This document shows, piece by piece, positions 62,119 to 64,000 of a stretch of 64,000 nt of DNA; the first letter of the stretch is position 1, and the number at the start of each line of letters is the position of its first letter. Origin of the DNA: Gyromitra esculenta (taxonomy: Eukaryota; Ascomycota; Pezizomycetes; Pezizales; Discinaceae); contig JBCAML010000019.1 of NCBI GenBank assembly GCA_038503075.1, positions 620,001-684,000 on the forward strand, in the 5' to 3' direction. The translations under genes and the position numbers were made by a program. The notes beneath the pieces are model-generated. The model was not told the DNA's origin and ran no database searches. It saw only the letters and a program-made list of their open reading frames with translations.

Positions 62119-64000
62119 GAATGCGAGAGACCTTATTATTCTCAGTCCATACTTTAGCATTCGTGAGGGTGTACGGCATTTGTTATTTCTTCTGGTTCAT
62201 GGGTTTCATTCAGTTCCCCCCTTCCCTTCTCCTCTCTATTTTTTGTATTGGGTCCAGGTTTGGGCTCTACCTTTATTTTATTTTACGGACATTGGATATT
62301 ATTGTGGCGTGAGTTACCTTTTCTTGTTCCCGCGGGGAATGAAAGAGAATCGGTGGTTGCCGAGGAAGTTTTTCTTTCTTTCCTAGTTTGATGCTCACTC
62401 GCCCTGTTTGATGGTCCCCGACTATCGTTGGGGGGATCGGAGGAGTGAAGCGCCCAAAATTGATTGGCGAGTGAACGGGGAGAGAGCCTTGGGATGGCAG
62501 AGAAACCCAAGCCCCAGGTTTGCTATTGATGCGTGGTGATGAAAGAATGAATACTGGCTGGACTGATGTGAGATGTGTATTGTGACGAGTATCATGGTGG
62601 CTTTCTTTTTCCTGTTTCGTTTTTTCTCGTTGTTCCAGTTCCCCTGCTTTCTTCCTTTCCTGTGCTTGTGCGTTGAATGTAAATAGTCACTGTTACCAAG
62701 TGCAAACAAAGAGATATCTCCATCTGTCGGAAATCCATGGGAAGACAGCCTCAAGGTTGGGGAGTCCAAAGTTCTGTGGGCAAAGGACAATCTGGGGACG
62801 AATTGGTCGGACGGAAACCGTGTGGCTTGCACGCATAAACCACCTGAGTTGGCTCATGGGGATGTGGCAGAGTTTCTATCCTCTGCCACTTTTGGCTGGT
62901 CGTGCTCGATCGGCTCATACGAGATGGGGTGCATGCCAAATGTCTCGGCAAATGTCTCGGTCTCGGGTAGGGCTTCTCCAGTCTTCGCTCTGGCCCGACA
63001 ACGGGTCTGCACCCCGCAGCACAACTATGTACCGCAGCCAATCATTCAGCCACATTCCTCCTTATTCTACCGCTATCCAAATGCCTTGGGCCTTAGCAGC
63101 TTTGGTTGAGCCCTCGCCCAGGTCAGCTTGGAAGTCATTTTGAGCGGCGGACCAGACAACGCTTTACCGTTTGCCCTATTGCCCTGCGAAGAAAAGGCTA
63201 TTTCAGTCGGGCTTGGACGACTCTCGGGTCTACTCCATAAAGAAAAGAAGAAGAAAAGGATCACTTCATACAAAAGAAGCTTGAATGTTAAATTCGGTGA
63301 ACGTATGGAAGTGCAGTGAAAAGGCACCGGTGGAGACAGTTTGAGGGATAGGCTGGCCTGTCGGTGTAGAGGATAGACCTAGAAAATCAAGGAGAAGGGA
63401 GAGGTGCAAATTTAAGCAATTCAGTGAAGATATGCAGTAACCTGTAAAACGACTACCTATTGAAATTTGTTCCTAGTGGGAGGATAAAGGCTTAGTTTTT
63501 GTATATCCCCACCGTGATTGGGAAGACTGTAGCGTTATTTGATGGCAAGAGCTGCTTGATTGCAGCAAATACGTCTTCAGACTGTTTAAAGCAGCCGTCG
63601 CAGAATAGCGGGCGACCGGGCAATTCCCTTAGCCGCTATTAAACCCGGTAATTCACGTGTCTTCTCGTGATAATGAGAAACCAAGCAAGGAAATCATTCA
63701 TAGCTATCTTTATATATCAACGATGGTATTGACACGCCAATAACCAGAGGTATATGTCAGTGGGACATCTTGCTCCAAGTTAGGCACTTGCGGTAGCAGA
63801 TCGGAGTTGTTGAAATGTTGGAACCTTCTCTTGTTCATCAAGAATCACTCGAATATCGGGTGATCGTCAGTGATTCCAGAGTGAACTGCTCCTTCCGCAG
63901 AGCAGATCTGTGCCACAACGACACAAATGACAGAAACAGTTGATTAGAGAAATATCTGGAAGCTAGCCATGTTTGCGCGGTATTTTAATCGTCTGCTAGC
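62119..64000. other. intergenic, right edge
   Basis: No gene recognised on either strand. Frames near 62670-63140 are overlapping and mutually inconsistent. Confidence 0.5.

Overview
The window looks like nuclear DNA of a filamentous ascomycete (Pezizomycotina; Leotiomycetes is my guess, from protein flavour only). Nearly every gene is split by short introns of about 50-120 nt with GTRNGT-like donors and CTAAC/CTAAT-like branch sites. Genes are single, monocistronic and on both strands. Exon joins were worked out by eye from reading frame and family knowledge; every multi-exon model given as a CDS closes in frame.

Left block (1.4-23.5 kb), mostly housekeeping: RNA polymerase II subunit RPB2 (-), dynein light chain LC8 (-), ribosome-biogenesis protein MRD1 (+), a SUR7/PalI-type membrane protein (-), mitochondrial import subunit Tom6 (-), a zinc alcohol dehydrogenase (+), a TINA/Msd1-like spindle-anchoring protein (-), then a divergent pair: kappa-class GST (-) and a short-chain dehydrogenase (+).

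Middle block (23.5-33.6 kb) is an AT-rich accessory island. It holds an intact SRPK-like kinase, a small zinc-finger ORF, a 13-exon triacylglycerol lipase that appears broken at its catalytic micro-exon, a degraded ORF, and a dense set of foldback (MITE-like) elements of at least four families, including three copies of one 133-134 bp family.

Right block (33.7-64 kb) returns to conserved genes: Pfs2 (+), Yos1 (+), Brl1/Brr6 (-), Use1 (+), an arrestin-related protein with a PPxY motif (+), a Rieske/AIF-type oxidoreductase (+), the APC/C E2 enzyme UBE2C/Ubc11 (+), the INO80 subunit Ies4 (-) and the GID/CTLH RanBPM homologue (+). Gene-poor gaps at 43.3-45.7 and 47.6-51.2 kb carry only weak ORFs.

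The most unusual signals are in gene structure: an MRD1 start codon that seems to be created only by splicing (AT|G); an LC8 gene whose GC-AG intron donor lies inside a perfect 15-nt complement to intron 1; a Tom6 terminal exon of 7 nt; and a lipase micro-exon that is 2 nt too short. No operon-like, CRISPR, tRNA or rRNA feature could be supported.
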